A model generated the notes under the pieces. It saw only the letters and a program-made list of their open reading frames with translations. It had not been told where the DNA came from and did no database searches. 64,000 nucleotides of DNA from Macrostomum hystrix (Eukaryota; Platyhelminthes; Macrostomidae), in contig CATNEN010000034.1 of the NCBI GenBank assembly GCA_950097015.1, positions 6,776,501 to 6,840,500 on the forward strand, given 5' to 3'. Made by a program: the position numbers and the translations under genes. This document shows, one piece after another, positions 12,589 to 25,065 of this stretch (position 1 is its first letter; every line of letters starts with the position of its first letter).

Positions 12589-13985
12589 TTAGTAGCCCAC
12601 AAAGCGGCTGCATGTGGCAAGAAGCTGCAGAGTCGCGGTCATCAGGCCATCAAAGAATTGACCCCAGGCATTGTGAATATTTGCCTGCATGGTCCGATAG
12701 GCGACACGCTGTCTGCGGCGCAGAGCCCCTCGAGAGACAAGCTGAGCATTCAATGGAATTGCTGCAGCCTCATCAAAGAGCAGGCGCAGCAGCACATAGA
12801 ATTGCAGCTTGTTGCGTCCAGCCTTGCCATTCAAGCGCTTGTGGTAGCCTTCAACATCGTTGTTGGTTCGGATGCTGCGGCCAAACGCACTGATGTCTTC
12901 TGGAGTCCACAGACTGTCAGCCGACACCCAGGTGCCACGAATGTACATGCACAGCTGGACCAGTCGAGCGTCATGTTGAACAGCCTATGAATTGCATGTT
13001 CTTTAAATTTTTATACATGTATACATGTAATTGTACAGCAATTGCACTTGCGCAGCTGATATGACTTACATTGCTAGCCTCCAGGTCATGGAAGACAGGC
13101 ACAATTTCGTCTGCCGGCAGGAAGTGCAGCGCCATTAGTCGACGGCACACGTTGCGCGTTTATTCGTCTAGGTTGTACTCGTATGATGTCTGCAGGCCCA
13201 ACGCCTGGATCTTCCTGAACACAGCCTGTGTCCAGTGGATGGAGGGCTGTGCATCTGGCAGAAGGCCTCGAAGGGCTCGAAGGACACCTTTGTAGTCATT
13301 AGACTTCTTTCCAGACATGAGGACAAATGCCAGTGGCACCTGTGATGTTAGTACATTAATATTTCGAATAAGAATATTATATTAACAATTGTACATTACT
13401 CGACAAACGGCAACTAAAGCCTCACTGATCTGCTTGAACCTGATTGTCACCTGATTCGCTATCCAGAAATGCATGGATGCCCCAAAGCTGCGTGAATGGT
13501 TGCTTTACCAGGGCGAATGTGCCATCCAGAAACCATGTTTTTGCTCTTTCTAACAGCTGGAGCTGACAGTCAGTAGCCAGCAAAAGGTGGCGCCTCCCAT
13601 GCGTTTTAACGTCTGCTCTATACGTGTATGGAACGGTAAGGGAACGGTAAGTGTACATGTACAGTATATATGTACATTAAAGGTACATATATGAACAGTA
13701 AATGCACACTGTAGAACAAACGAACCTTAGGAAGTTCAGTGGCATCCCATTCTCTGTGAAGTCCACTTCAAAATCAAGCGACTGTGGCTCTTTTGGCCTT
13801 ACACGTTGTCTGGCGCGATTTGCTGCCTGAGCAACCCGTTCGGGCTTTGGCAAGTTAGCCGTTGCACATTGCTGGTGCGCCTTCCGCACGCATTCTTCCG
13901 CAATTTATGCTGCAGGTGTGATGTTGGCAAGGGCCTGCTCCTTGGCTGTGCGAACAAGTGATCGTGTTGTGGCTGCATTGGCTAC
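12589..13985 (-). pseudogene. MULE-type (Mutator-like) transposase remnant
   Basis: Minus-strand blocks resemble MULE transposases of the FLYWCH/Mutator group. Approximate extents are 13985-13700, 13640-13430, 13350-13078 and 12984-12589. Recognisable motifs are KTWFLDGTF (first catalytic Asp region), VPLAFVLMSGK, and the C-terminal RTNNDVEGYHKRLN, the usual 'NNAEGWH' motif. The block at 13350-13078 has a canonical GTAAGT donor next to an acceptor at the following block, so the gene had introns. Two in-frame stop codons, one in the N-terminal block after ANITPAA and one after YEYNLDE, make it non-functional. The C-terminal block ends at its own stop at 12589. Inverted repeats flank it. Confidence 0.8.
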
Positions 13986-14317
13986 TGGAAGGTGACAGTG
14001 CGTGCTCCTTCCTTTCCGGAAAGCGCCATTGGGCAACTGAATGAGGGTTGCTGTACACGGTTGCTTTGCACTCCTTTTACTGCACCGGTAGTGCCTGTTG
14101 CCGCCCTTGTTGAGATGGAAACCATAGCTGTAGCCACTAGAATTATAACACTGTTGTCACTGTTGTCATTTGTCGATTTGTCGACTTTGCGTTGTGTACA
14201 TTCAAAAGGCAATGGAGCAAATTACATTTTAGCAGTGTTTCTCGGAAACGTAAGCTTTCAAACGGTAGAAAAAAACAAAGGATAATAAACGCGCAAAGAC
14301 AGGCATATTAGCCACAA

Positions 14318-14455
14318 TTTGTATTTAAGTATTGTTTTATCATCAGTATTAAAGCGCTTTACTGACTGACAATGCAAAATTGGATGGGGACCGAAAAGCA
14401 AGACCGGGCACCGAAACGCTCGGCACCGAAAAGCACAGGCACCGAAATGCGCGGA
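14318..14455 (-). repeat. Right terminal inverted repeat of MULE element
   Basis: 14318-14355 is the exact inverse of 12309-12346. About 25 bp of extra sequence then separates it from GGATGGGGACCGAAA, the inverse of the left end. Three further direct copies of a GCACCGAAA motif extend outwards. Confidence 0.7.
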
Positions 14456-15015
14456 AACCTTAAAAATGTACAATCCGCTTAGGCAGTAAACCACTTACTT
14501 TCTGTACAATTAGATCAGCCTCAGCTTGCTTGGCCTATTTCTTCTTGCAGCAGCGCTTGTATCACCAATTTTCGTATTAAAATATCGAGTCAAATTGAAA
14601 ATGCATTAATATAAATAATTTTCTTGAAATTTATTATTATTGTTCATTTATCTCTTAGCTTGACAGGAACAGCTGTCAAAAGAAGGTAGGCCTACTGGTA
14701 GTTAAGCTACTAAAAATCAATAATTTAATTTCCATATAAAAATTACTCTGATAGGCCTAGGGGCCTAAGATTAGCAATAGCTCCTGATTGTAAATCTGAC
14801 AGTAACTAACAATCTAAATTCTGAAATCCTGACAGGACAGTAAGTCTGCTGAATGAAGCCATGAGTAGTGCAACTGGGTGTGACATTATTAAAGTTGCTA
14901 TGCTCAAAAGAATAAATTCAGAAAAAAGCCTAATACTAGCTACAAATTTCATTCTTTATTTCTTGTAATGGTGCTTTTCTTACCTGGCTATTTGCAATTT
15001 AGTAGGCCTAAGGAA
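14456..15015. other. AT-rich spacer, no gene seen
   Basis: Unique sequence between the MULE right end and the foldback element. No supported feature. Confidence 0.5.
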
Positions 15016-15017
15016 GT

Positions 15018-16103
15018 GCTTATTCCCATGGTCCCGTGCCAATAATTTCAATTTTATCCACATGGATTCGTGCAGATCATTTTCTGCTTATCCACACAGC
15101 AGCTTGTATGAAGAGGTCTACTTTTAAGTCCCTACCTTATTCTTCTGAGTCTAAGCATAGATTAGTGTAGTGTATAGTAGTGTATAGTGTATAGTGTATA
15201 GTGTACACTATCAATGCATAGTGTAAAAGAATAACAATAATGTATAATATGTGTGACGACTTTGGTGCTGACTAGAATTCTTCTGGTTGACTTGTATGAT
15301 TTTCTTTGATTGACTTGTTACTTTCTAAGTCAATATAATTTGAATGAAAACACGTAACTATGACAAAAGATTTAGTTGGCCAAGGCCTAAGTTGTTATTA
15401 CAATAATTAAAAAGGATGACATTAATGTTGATTAATGAATGTGTAGGTCGAAATGTAGAACACCGTAGTAACACACTGGAAACTTTGTCAATCTATTGGC
15501 TTGAAGGTTCAACAAAACGTTCAAACCCGAAAGGGCCTCGTTTCAAAGAACAGAACCGCGTGGATAAAATTGAAATTAACGGCACAGCATATATAAAGAC
15601 TTGTAGACCTATTCATACAAGCTTCTGTGTGGCACCTCTGTTTTCCAAAAACATCCCGAATATAACATATGCAAAAGTTTGGCATATTTATCTTGCAATA
15701 ACATATTACCGTGTTACAGTTACATTATAATTTATTATAAATTATTAATTGTCATTTTATATTATTGAATATTTTCAGCGGCTTGAAATATAAGTCCAAA
15801 TACTATAGAAATGCAAAACTATAACAATTAGACATACATCACAGGACCTGCAAAGTAACACTGACATGTAGTAACAATAAGCTAGTTACAATTTTTACAT
15901 TTGCTTTCACGATTTACTTTCATAGAAGCTTGAATTCTGTAACACGGTAACATATTATCACAGGATAAATATGCGAAACTTTTGCATGTTATATTTGGGA
16001 TGTTTTTGGAAAGCAGCCCTCCGTGTGGATAAGCAGAAAATTATTGGCACGGATCCGTGTGGATAAAATTGAAATTATTGGCACAGGACCATGGGAATAA
16101 GCT
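15018..16103. mobile_element. Long foldback/inverted-repeat element
   Basis: The outer arm at 15018-15100 (CCAATAATTTCAATTTTATC, then TTTTCTGCTTATCCACAC) is inverted at about 16022-16103. The inner arm at about 15640-15722 (CCAAAAACATCCCGAATATA, ATATTACCGTGTTACAG) is inverted at about 15930-16015. About 530 bp in the left arm (15101-15630) is unmatched and includes a further GTGGATAAAATTGAAATTA copy at about 15559. No transposase is visible, so this would be a non-autonomous element. Confidence 0.7.
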
Positions 16104-17935
16104 CTGCCATTTAGTAAAGTACTTTAGGGTAGTGTCATTGGCCTAACTTCTTTGTAATGTCTTTATCCCAATGATGCCACCAAAGTTTTTGCATGGTTAA
16201 TTACTATTCTAACTTCATCTTCACAATGCCACCAAAGTTGTTAGTCCTTTTTTAATATCCTACAATAGTTCTGGTAAAGTTGCTTGCTTGGCAAGTAAGA
16301 TAAAGATGAAAGCAAAAAAACAAACTTTAAATTAGTTGTACTACGCATTTCGCACTCCTAGGTGCATCTTCAGGTGCATAGCATCTAAAATTTATAACAA
16401 AATACTAATTTTACTGTATACTTTCTAAGAAATGTGTTAGTGTTTCTTGTATGACTTGTATGTGTTTCTTGTTAAGTGTTAAATGTGTTTCTTAGAAATG
16501 TGTGTAGTAGGGATGCTTTTATTATTTCTTTAAAGTCAAATTCGTGCCTATGCTTTTTGTTTGAATGCGCAAAATATTTTTTATATGTAATATATTTTAA
16601 ATATTTTGTCAAATTCGTTTACTTTAACAAACATTTTCTTATGTGTATATAAACGAGTGTAATTCAGTTGAGACAAATCAACGTGCCAGTGTGGCGAAAA
16701 GCAAATAAGCTATTACTGAAGAAGAAAAGTGTTGAGTTGGTTATTTGAGGCTGTGACCCTCTGATCCACAGAAAACGCCCAGCAAAGACTGGAGAATAGT
16801 AAGCCAGTGCCTTAGAAGGTTAAACCGCTCGTGCCGAGTGATACGCTACCATTAGAGAGAAAAGTAGAGAGACAAGCCCTGTTACATGTGTTTGGAAACA
16901 ATCTATTACAGTAGGCTGACTTTTAGTTGTGTAAAATAGCTTTTTGCCCAATAACTCAGATGGCTGAGTTATTTTATTTGTAAAAGTGTTATAGCTTTAA
17001 GTATAAACAATAGAATGTGCATACAGTTCAAATGAATTTGTTCACTCTAGCAGATGTTTTTCTTGTAAAGGCAGTTTTGTTGGTGACTAATCTTTTGGTT
17101 AACTGTCTTGTTGCCAATTATATTTTTGTCAACTGATTTTTTTCAACTTTGATGTCTTTGAGTTTGAGTTAGATTTTTTTCATTTAGACACTTGTTGTAC
17201 AAAATGCAAATTTATGATTTTATTGATAGGTTGTATGTATTTGATGTATAGAACATATTGCCAAAGTAAACTATATTTTGTGTTTAAAATAAGATGCACA
17301 GTTACCCATCTCCACTTGATAGTGACTCCAGCTTCATGGAGGCCGGTCGGGTTCCTGGTATGCCCCCTCAGTTCCTGAAAGCTGCTTTTGTTGTCAGTGA
17401 TCACCCAGACTCTCCTCCCTGCGGTACTCCAGGAGGTCCAGGACTCCTTCAATGACTCTTGAGCTCAGCTTGGAGTGAGGATTTTTTCCACCAGTACCTC
17501 GCCCTTGTAGCATGGGTCTCCTGGCTCACGCCTCACGAGAATGCTGAAGCAGGTTGTTTTCCCATCCCTAGTCGCTGCCTGCAAGCCTGCGCATGAGGTT
17601 TAACCGGCTTTGACATGCATCGATGACATTATATTAAGTGAAACAGTGCAACATGTAAAATAAAGAGTCGTTGCAAAAATTAAAGATGTACAAGCGTATG
17701 ATGAATTTTCCATCTTGCATCAATCCCTCTGCTCTATGGATTTTTTATAGTACACTAGCTAAGCTCGTGTACATTGGAACATCCCTGGTATGTGCAATGG
17801 TGGCAGGCGTAATCAATAATCGATGGCGTAATTGGGTATTGCACAACTTTCTAGTCATAGACTAGCCTAGGTGATCGTGACACAAGTAGCTAAGGCAAAA
17901 ATTAACATTATATTACTAAACATAGTGGTATTAAA
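16104..17935. other. Intergenic DNA upstream of PPP2R5, no gene seen
   Basis: AT-rich. The only GC-richer patch (about 17330-17600) gives a broken minus-strand reading frame that I could not identify. Promoter elements for PPP2R5 are not obvious. Confidence 0.45.
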
Positions 17936-18003
17936 AAGTGAAAGAGAACATTTTACAAAGGACAGTTTTAAACTCCTATGCTTCAGGACCCATCAGCTTG
18001 GCT

Positions 18004-21000
18004 ATGCCAGTAGCCAGCAGCGATCAGAAATCAGCGCCACCGCCGCCACCGTCCGGGCAGCCGACGCCGCAGCCTCCATTATCAGCAGCGTCTGCAATGG
18101 CCGCTGCTTCGGCCGCCGCGGCAGCGAAGCCGTTGGAACAGGCCAAGGCCAGCTCGCCAATACCGGCTGCTACACCGCCGCCTCTGTTGCCTAGCAACGC
18201 TGTTCGCGAAGCCCGCAGCGGCAGTTGCAGTCATCAGGTTAGCAAGAATCGGGAGCTGCTCTCACTGCCATCGCTGAAGGAGGCTGCGGGCGCCCAGGAG
18301 CGGGAGGCGCTGCTCCTTCAGAAGCTGCGCCAGTGCTGCGTTGTGTTCGACTTCGCCCAGGACCCGCTGTCCGATCTCAAATACAAGGAGGTGAAACGGC
18401 TGGCCCTGCAGGAGCTGGTCGAGTTTGTCACGGTGTCCCAGGGCGCTCTGACTGAGCCAGTCTACTCAGATGCCGTAGCTATGTTTGCCGCAAACGTGTT
18501 TCGGACCCTGCCGCCGCCATCGAATCCACTCGGCGCCGAGTTCGATCCCGAAGAGGACGAGCCCAACCTGGAGGCGGCCTGGCCTCACCTGCATCTGGTC
18601 TGCGAGTTCTTTCTGCGCTTCCTAGAGTCGCCAGAGTTTCAGCCGGCATTTGCCAAGCGCTACATAGATCAGGCATTCGTGCTACAATTGTTGGACATGT
18701 TTGATAGCGAGGATCCGAGGGAGCGCGACTTCTTGAAGACCATCCTGCACCGCATCTATGGCAAATTTGTCGGCTTGCGGGGACTCATTCGAAAGAATAT
18801 TAATAATATTTTCTACAGGTGTGACACATTTTTTTTTGCTTGGCCCTGTTAATCCAATGACTTAGCTACTATATTATCAACCATTTATTATCCATTGTGA
18901 GCTGTCCCTGATTCAATCAGTCATTATCCATTGTGAGCTGTCCCTGATTCAATCAGTCATTATCCATTGTGAGCTGTCCCTGATTCAATCAGTCATTATC
19001 CATTGTGAGCTGTCCCTGATTCAATCAGTCATTATCCATTGTGAGCTGTCCCTGATTCAATCAGTCATTATCCATTGTGAGCTGTCCCTGATTCAATCAG
19101 TCATTATCCATTGTGAGCTGTCCCTGATTCAATCAGTCATTATCCATTGTGAGCTGTCCCTGATTCAATCAGTCATTATCCATTGTGAGCTGTCCCTGAT
19201 TCAATCAGTCATTATCCATTGTGAGCTGTCCCTAATTCAATCAGTCATTATCCATTGTGAGCTGTCCCTGATTCAATCAGTCATTATCCATTGTGAGCTG
19301 TCCCTGATTTAATCAGTCATTATCCATTGTGAGCTGTCCCTGATTCAATCAGTCATTATCCATTGTGAGCTGTCCCTGATTCAATCAGTCATTATCCATT
19401 GTGAGCTGTCCCTGATTCAATCAGTCATTATCCATTGTGAGCTGTCCCTGATTCAATCAGTCATTATCCATTGTGAGCTGTCCCTGATTCAATCAGTCAT
19501 TATCCATTGTGAGCTGTCCCTGATTCAATCAGTCATTATCCATTGTGAGCTGTCCCTGATTCAATCAGTCATTATCCATTGTGAGCTGTCCCTGATTCAA
19601 TCAGTCATTATCCATTGTGAGCTGTCCCTGATTCAATCAGTCATTATCCATTGTGAGCTGTCCCTGATTCAATCAGTCATTATCCATTGTGAGCTGTCCC
19701 TGATTCAATCAGTCATTATCCATTGTGAGCTGTCCCTAATTCAATCAGTCATTATCCATTGTGAGCTGTCCCTGATTCAATCAGTCATTATCCATTGTGA
19801 GCTGTCCCTGATTTAATCAGTCATTATCCATTGTGAGCTGTCCCTGATTCAATCAGTCATTATCCATTGTGAGCTGTCCCTGATTCAATCAGTCATTATC
19901 CATTGTGAGCTGTCCCTGATTCAATCTAAATTATCTATTGTGAGCTGTCCCTGATTCAATCTGAATTATCCATTGTGAGCTGTCCCTGATTCAATCTGAA
20001 TTATCCATTGTGAGCTGTCCCTGATTCAATCTGAATTATCCATTGTGAGCTGTCCCTGATTCAATCTGAATTATCCATTGTGAGCTGTCCCTGATTCAAT
20101 CAGTCATTATCCATTGTGAGCTGTCCCTGATTCAATCAGTCATGTCACCACTAATTCCCGCAGGTTCATCTATGAAACTGAGCATCACAATGGCATAGCG
20201 GAACTGCTAGAGATTCTGGGCAGCATCATCAACGGCTTCGCCTTGCCTTTGAAAGAGGAGCACAAAGTGTTCCTGCTCCGAGTGCTGCTGCCACTGCACA
20301 AAGTGAAATCTCTCAGCGTTTATCACCCACAACTGGCCTACTGTGTGGTGCAGTTCCTAGAGAAAGACCACACGCTCACCCAGCCTGTCCTACTGGGCCT
20401 CTTGAAATTCTGGCCAAAAGTGCACTCTCCCAAGGAGGTGATGTTTCTCAACGAGCTGGAAGAGATCCTAGATGTCATTGAGCCGGCTGAGTTTCAAAAA
20501 GTCATCCAGCCGTTATTCGGCCAGCTGTCCAAGTGTGTCAGCTCGCCACACTTTCAGGTATGTGCATGATGTACAATCTTTGTAGATGCGTCGTTTACAG
20601 ACGCTTATTCCACCCAAATCCGCAAGCGGGCCAATTATTTGACGAGGCTGATTCCAGCCACCCCACCCCACTAGCTGGCCAATTATTTGACGAGGCTGAT
20701 TCCAGCCACCCCACCTCACTAGCTGGCCAATTATTTGACGAGGCTGATTCCAGCCACCCCACCCCACTAGCGGGCCAATCATTTGACGAGGCTGATTCCA
20801 GCCACCCCACCCCACTAGCTGGCCAATTATTTGACGAGGCTGATTCCAGCCACCCCACCCCACTAGCTGGCCAATCATTTGACGAGGCTGATTCCAGCCA
20901 CCCCACCCCACTAGCGGGCCAATCATTTGACGAGGCTGATTCCAGCTACCCCACCCCACTAGCGGGCCAATCATTTGACGAGGCTGATTCCAGCCACCCC

Positions 21001-21526
21001 ACCCCACTAGCGGGCCAATCATTTGACGAGGCTGATTCCAGCTACCCCACCCCACTAGCGGGCCAATCATTTGACGAGGCTGATTCCAGCTACCCCACCC
21101 CACTAGCGGGCCAATCATTTGACGAGGCTGATTCCACCCACCCCACCCCACTAGGTGGCGGAGCGCGCCCTGTACTTCTGGAACAACGAGTACGTGCTGT
21201 CGCTGATGTCCGAGAATGTTCGCGAAGTGCTGCCGATTGTATTTCCGGCACTGTACCAGACTAAGCAGCACTGGAACAAGACTATTCACGGATTAATCTA
21301 CAATGCGCTCAAACTGCTCATGGAGATGAATCAGCGATTATTCGACGACTGCACCAACCGGTACAAGGAGGAGCGCCAGCGGGAGGCCCTGGAGGCGGCC
21401 AGGCGAGAGCAAGCCTGGGCAGCCATCAGCAGCAAGGCCATGCAGAATCCGCTTTTTGACAATTTTTCTGCCCCCGCTACGCCAGCTGGCATCGACGGTC
21501 AGGGCGATAAAAATGGCAACGCTTGA
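18004..21526 (+). CDS. PPP2R5: PP2A regulatory subunit B56 (B')
   Basis: Three exons, 18004-18818, 20164-20557 and 21155-21526, join in phase to about 525 residues. The B56 HEAT-repeat core is nearly complete and very well conserved: [97 protein letters not shown] and [17 protein letters not shown]-like segments are recognisable. The N-terminus is a Pro/Ala/Ser-rich linker as in other B56 proteins, and the C-tail is short. The family directs PP2A catalytic subunits to substrates. Start choice: an in-frame ATG exists at 17938, but CTCCTATGCTTCAG just before 17987 looks like a splice or trans-splice acceptor, favouring the ATG at 18004. Donors are GTGTGA and GTATGT; acceptors are CCCGCAG and CCACTAG. 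Confidence 0.95.
18885..20145. repeat. 36 bp minisatellite filling PPP2R5 intron 1
   Basis: About 35 copies of a 36-bp unit containing ATTATCCATTGTGAGCTGTC, almost identical to one another. Two rare variants (a CCTAATTC unit and a GATTTAATC unit) each recur exactly 504 bp (14 units) apart, marking a block duplication. The array ends 18 bp before the exon 2 acceptor. Confidence 0.97.
20610..21154. repeat. 48 bp minisatellite ending at the PPP2R5 exon 3 acceptor
   Basis: Eleven copies of a 48-bp unit made of GGCCAATTATTTGACGAGG, CTGATTCCAGCC and CACCCCACCCCACTAG. The last copy's CCCCACTAG is the real exon 3 acceptor, so every unit carries a branch-point-like CTGAT, a pyrimidine tract and an AG. 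Confidence 0.95.
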
Positions 21527-21699
21527 TTAGCTCTGGGCTCAGGTGCCAAATATATTATGTACGAGCGTAACCTTTTGATGACTATATTGTGTAATCCTGG
21601 GCTAGTGTGCAATGATGTGCGGAGGCATGACTGAATAAGTCACTAATTGCTGTTATGATCGCGGTCATCTTTCAATTATTAGTAATCATTGTGACTAAC

Positions 21700-23055
21700 T
21701 AAATTGCTGACGAATGTTATGACCAACTGAATGACTAATAGTGCTATGACCAACTGAATGACTAATGGATGTCATGACCAACTGAATGACTAATGGTGCT
21801 ATGACCAACTGAATGACTGATGGATGTCATGACTAACTGAATGACTGATGGATGTCATGACCAACTGAATAACTGGCGGATGTCATGACCAACTGAATGA
21901 CTAATGGATGTCATGACTAACTGAATGACTGATGGATGTCATGACCAACTGAATGACTAATGGTGCTGTGACCAACTGAATGACTGATGGATGTCATGAC
22001 TAACGGAATGACTAATGGATGTCATGACTAACTGAATGACTGATGGATGTCATGACCAACTGAATGACTAATGGTGCTGTGACCAACTGAATGACTGATG
22101 GATGTCATGACTAACTGAATGACTGATGGATGTCATGACTAACTGAATGACTGATGGATGTCATGACTAACTGAATGACTGATGGATGTCATGACCAACT
22201 GAATAACTGGCGGATGTCATGACCAACTGAATGACAGGCGGATGTCATGAACAACGGAATGACTGGCGGATGTCATGACCAACTGAATGACTGGCGGATG
22301 TCATGACCAACTGAATGACTAATGGTGCTATGACCAACTGAATGACTGATGGATGTCATGACCAACTGAATAACAGGCGGATGTCATGAACAACGGGATG
22401 ACTGGCGGATGTAATGAACAACGGAATGACAGGCGGATGTCATGACCAACTGAATAACTGGCGGATGTCATGACCAACTGAATGACAGGCGGATGTCATG
22501 ACCAACTGAATAACTGGCGGATGTCATGACCAACTGAATGACTGGCGGATGTCATGACCAACTGAATGACTAATGGTGCTATGACCAACTGAATGACTGA
22601 TGGATGTCATGACCAACTGAATAACAGGCGGATGTCATGAACAACGGGATGACTGGCGGATGTAATGAACAACGGAATGACAGGCGGATGTCATGACCAA
22701 CTGAATAACTGGCGGATGTCATGACCAACTGAATGACAGGCGGATGTCATGACCAACTGAATAACTGGCGGATGTCATGACCAACTGAATGACAGGCGGA
22801 TGTCATGAACAACGGATTGACTGGCGGATGTCATGACCAACTGAATGACTGATGGATGTCATGACCAACTGAATGATTAATGGTGCAATGACCAACTGAG
22901 TGACTGGCGGATTTCATGACCAACTGAGTGACTGGCGGATGTCATGACCAACTGAGTGACTGGCGGATGTCATGACCAACTGAGTGACTGGCGGATGTCA
23001 TGACCAACTGAGTGACTGACGGATGTCATGACCAACTGAGTGACTGACGGATGCT
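21700..23055. repeat. 27-28 bp minisatellite downstream of PPP2R5
   Basis: About 48 units built on TGACCAACTGAATGACT plus GATGGATGTCA, GGCGGATGTCA or AATGGTGCTA. It starts about 175 bp after the PPP2R5 stop. A strong acceptor-like TATTTCCCCAG follows at about 23167, so the array may lie in a 3'UTR intron, as the other arrays do. Confidence 0.95.
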
Positions 23056-23059
23056 ATGA

Positions 23060-24240
23060 TGTTAAGGTTTTCTGCGATAAATAAGTAAACACAGAATACC
23101 TGGCCTCATTAATTATTCCTATTCTTGTGTGCAAGCAATTCAAAGTGTTTTATTTATATTTCCCCAGGGTGTTGCGGTCTCTGGGTACTGGCCAAGGTTT
23201 GAGGCGTTCCAATCCGATACTTTGATCTCCCACTCCGTTTTTTCCTGCAAATTAAATCCCTATTTTTTGTTTTTCTCTTCTGTTGCTTTACCATTTATAT
23301 AAAAAGCGCTAAAATTCATTTACCTGACTACTGACACAAGTAGGTCAGTCCAGACATGCTTTATAGTAAAACGTTTTTTCTTTAACTTCCAGAGGTAGTT
23401 ATACGTCACAATGATTAAAATATACTTGCATTGTACAGACAGCTCGTTATTGTTGCATTGTGCTGCCTAAAAAATCTGGTCTATTTTGATAAGTTTATTT
23501 TGTTATGATTAACGTGATACAGATGGTTGGAAAATATTATAGCAAACTTTCTTTATGTCAGGAAATGTCAGTTTTTAGAAAATAATTAAACAAAAAAGCT
23601 TCTCAAATTTACATTTTCGCCAAAACTCAGTTTTAGCGACCTCGAAATCGTAATGGCAGGTTTTGTATGCCTTGTTTTTGTACAAGATAAACAACGGAAG
23701 CTTAGTTTTCAACGCTTGTCAGATGTATGAGTATACTATATTTCATATGTTTTTGTCTCATTACTCATAGTACTCATGTACTCATACTTTGTCGATGTTG
23801 TGAAACAGTTAAACCTCTGTTAATAGAATGTTCAAAATGTGTTTAATTCGCATTGAGGTGCAATATTAGCAAGGAAAACGCGATTGCCATATAATCAAAG
23901 TAGTATTATACGCGCTCGTAGCTACATAATATTGCTAGGCATGTCATATTGAATATAAGTTTAATTGTCAACAGTCAATTCATTGTAGAGTTTTATGTTT
24001 TATCCATTTAAATTGAATTCTGGTTCGGCGTGCACTGAGTTTTGAAAAAATTATATTTATAATTGTTAATATATATTACTTCATGCTTTGACTTTATTAA
24101 ACTTCGGTTCGATAACAATTCAGTTTATCTAGTTTCTGTTTCTCTTGCTTCTCAGTTTTGTTGATGAATTATTTCAAACTAAAAGATTTTGTTTGCGCAT
24201 TGTTACTGTCTTGTTCATTTATTGGCCATACGGAACTCCT
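23060..24240. other. AT-rich intergenic DNA, no gene seen
   Basis: No supported coding region. The only notable site is the acceptor-like pyrimidine tract plus CAG near 23160-23167. Confidence 0.5.
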
Positions 24241-24280
24241 TCTTACAATCAACAGCTGCCATGACCTCCGTCCCAGTTGA

Positions 24281-25065
24281 GAATGGTCTCTCCCATTTGA
24301 GAATGGTCTCTCCCATTTGAGAATGGTCTCTCCCATTTGAGAATGGTCTCTCCCATTTGAGAATGGTCTCTCCCATTTGAGAATGGTCTCTCCCATTTGA
24401 GAATGGTCTCTCCCATTTGAGAATGGTCTCTCCCATTTGAGAATGGTCTCTCCCATTTGAGAATGGTCTCTCCCATTTGAGAATGGTCTCTCCCATTTGA
24501 GAATGGTCTCTCCCATTTGAGAATGGTCTCTCCCATTTGAGAATGGTCTCTCCCATTTGAGAATGGTCTCTCCCATTTGAGAATGGTCTCTCCCATTTGA
24601 GAATGGTCTCTCCCATTTGAGAATGGACTCTCTCCTATTTGAGAATGGTCTCTCTCCCATTTGAGAATGGACTCTCTCCTATTTGAGAATGGACTCTCTA
24701 CTATTTGAGAATGGACTCTCTACTATTTGAGAATTGACTCTCTCATTTGAGAACGGACTCTGCCATTTGAGAATGGTCTCTCTCCCATTTGAGAATGGAC
24801 TCTCTCCCATTTGAGAATGGTCTCTCCCATTTGAGAATGGTCTCTCTCCCATTTGAGAATGGACTCTCTCCTATTTGAGAATGGTCTCTCTCCCATTTGA
24901 GAATGGACTCTCTCCTATTTGAGAATGGTCTCTCTCCCATTTGAGAATGGTCTCTCTCCCATTTGAGAATGGACTCTCTCCTATTTGAGAATGGACTCTA
25001 CTATTTGAGAATGGACTCTCTACTATTTGAGAATTGACTCTCTCATTTGAGAACGGACTCTCCAA
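24281..25065. repeat. 20-22 bp minisatellite with a perfect core
   Basis: 17 identical tandem copies of GAATGGTCTCTCCCATTTGA occupy 24281-24620. From 24621 to 25065 the array degenerates into ACTCTCTCC and ACTCTCTAC variants with a longer unit. The minus strand is stop-free in all frames over the perfect core. Confidence 0.97.

Noticed and set aside
17180-17600. Minus-strand frame containing VWVITDNKSSFQEL
   Set aside because: Interrupted by stops and in competing frames; a distant resemblance to a polymerase/RNase H fragment could not be supported.
20533-21264. ORFs over the 48-bp PPP2R5 intron array on both strands
   Set aside because: Intronic repeat; the true PPP2R5 frame hits TGA 9 nt past the donor.
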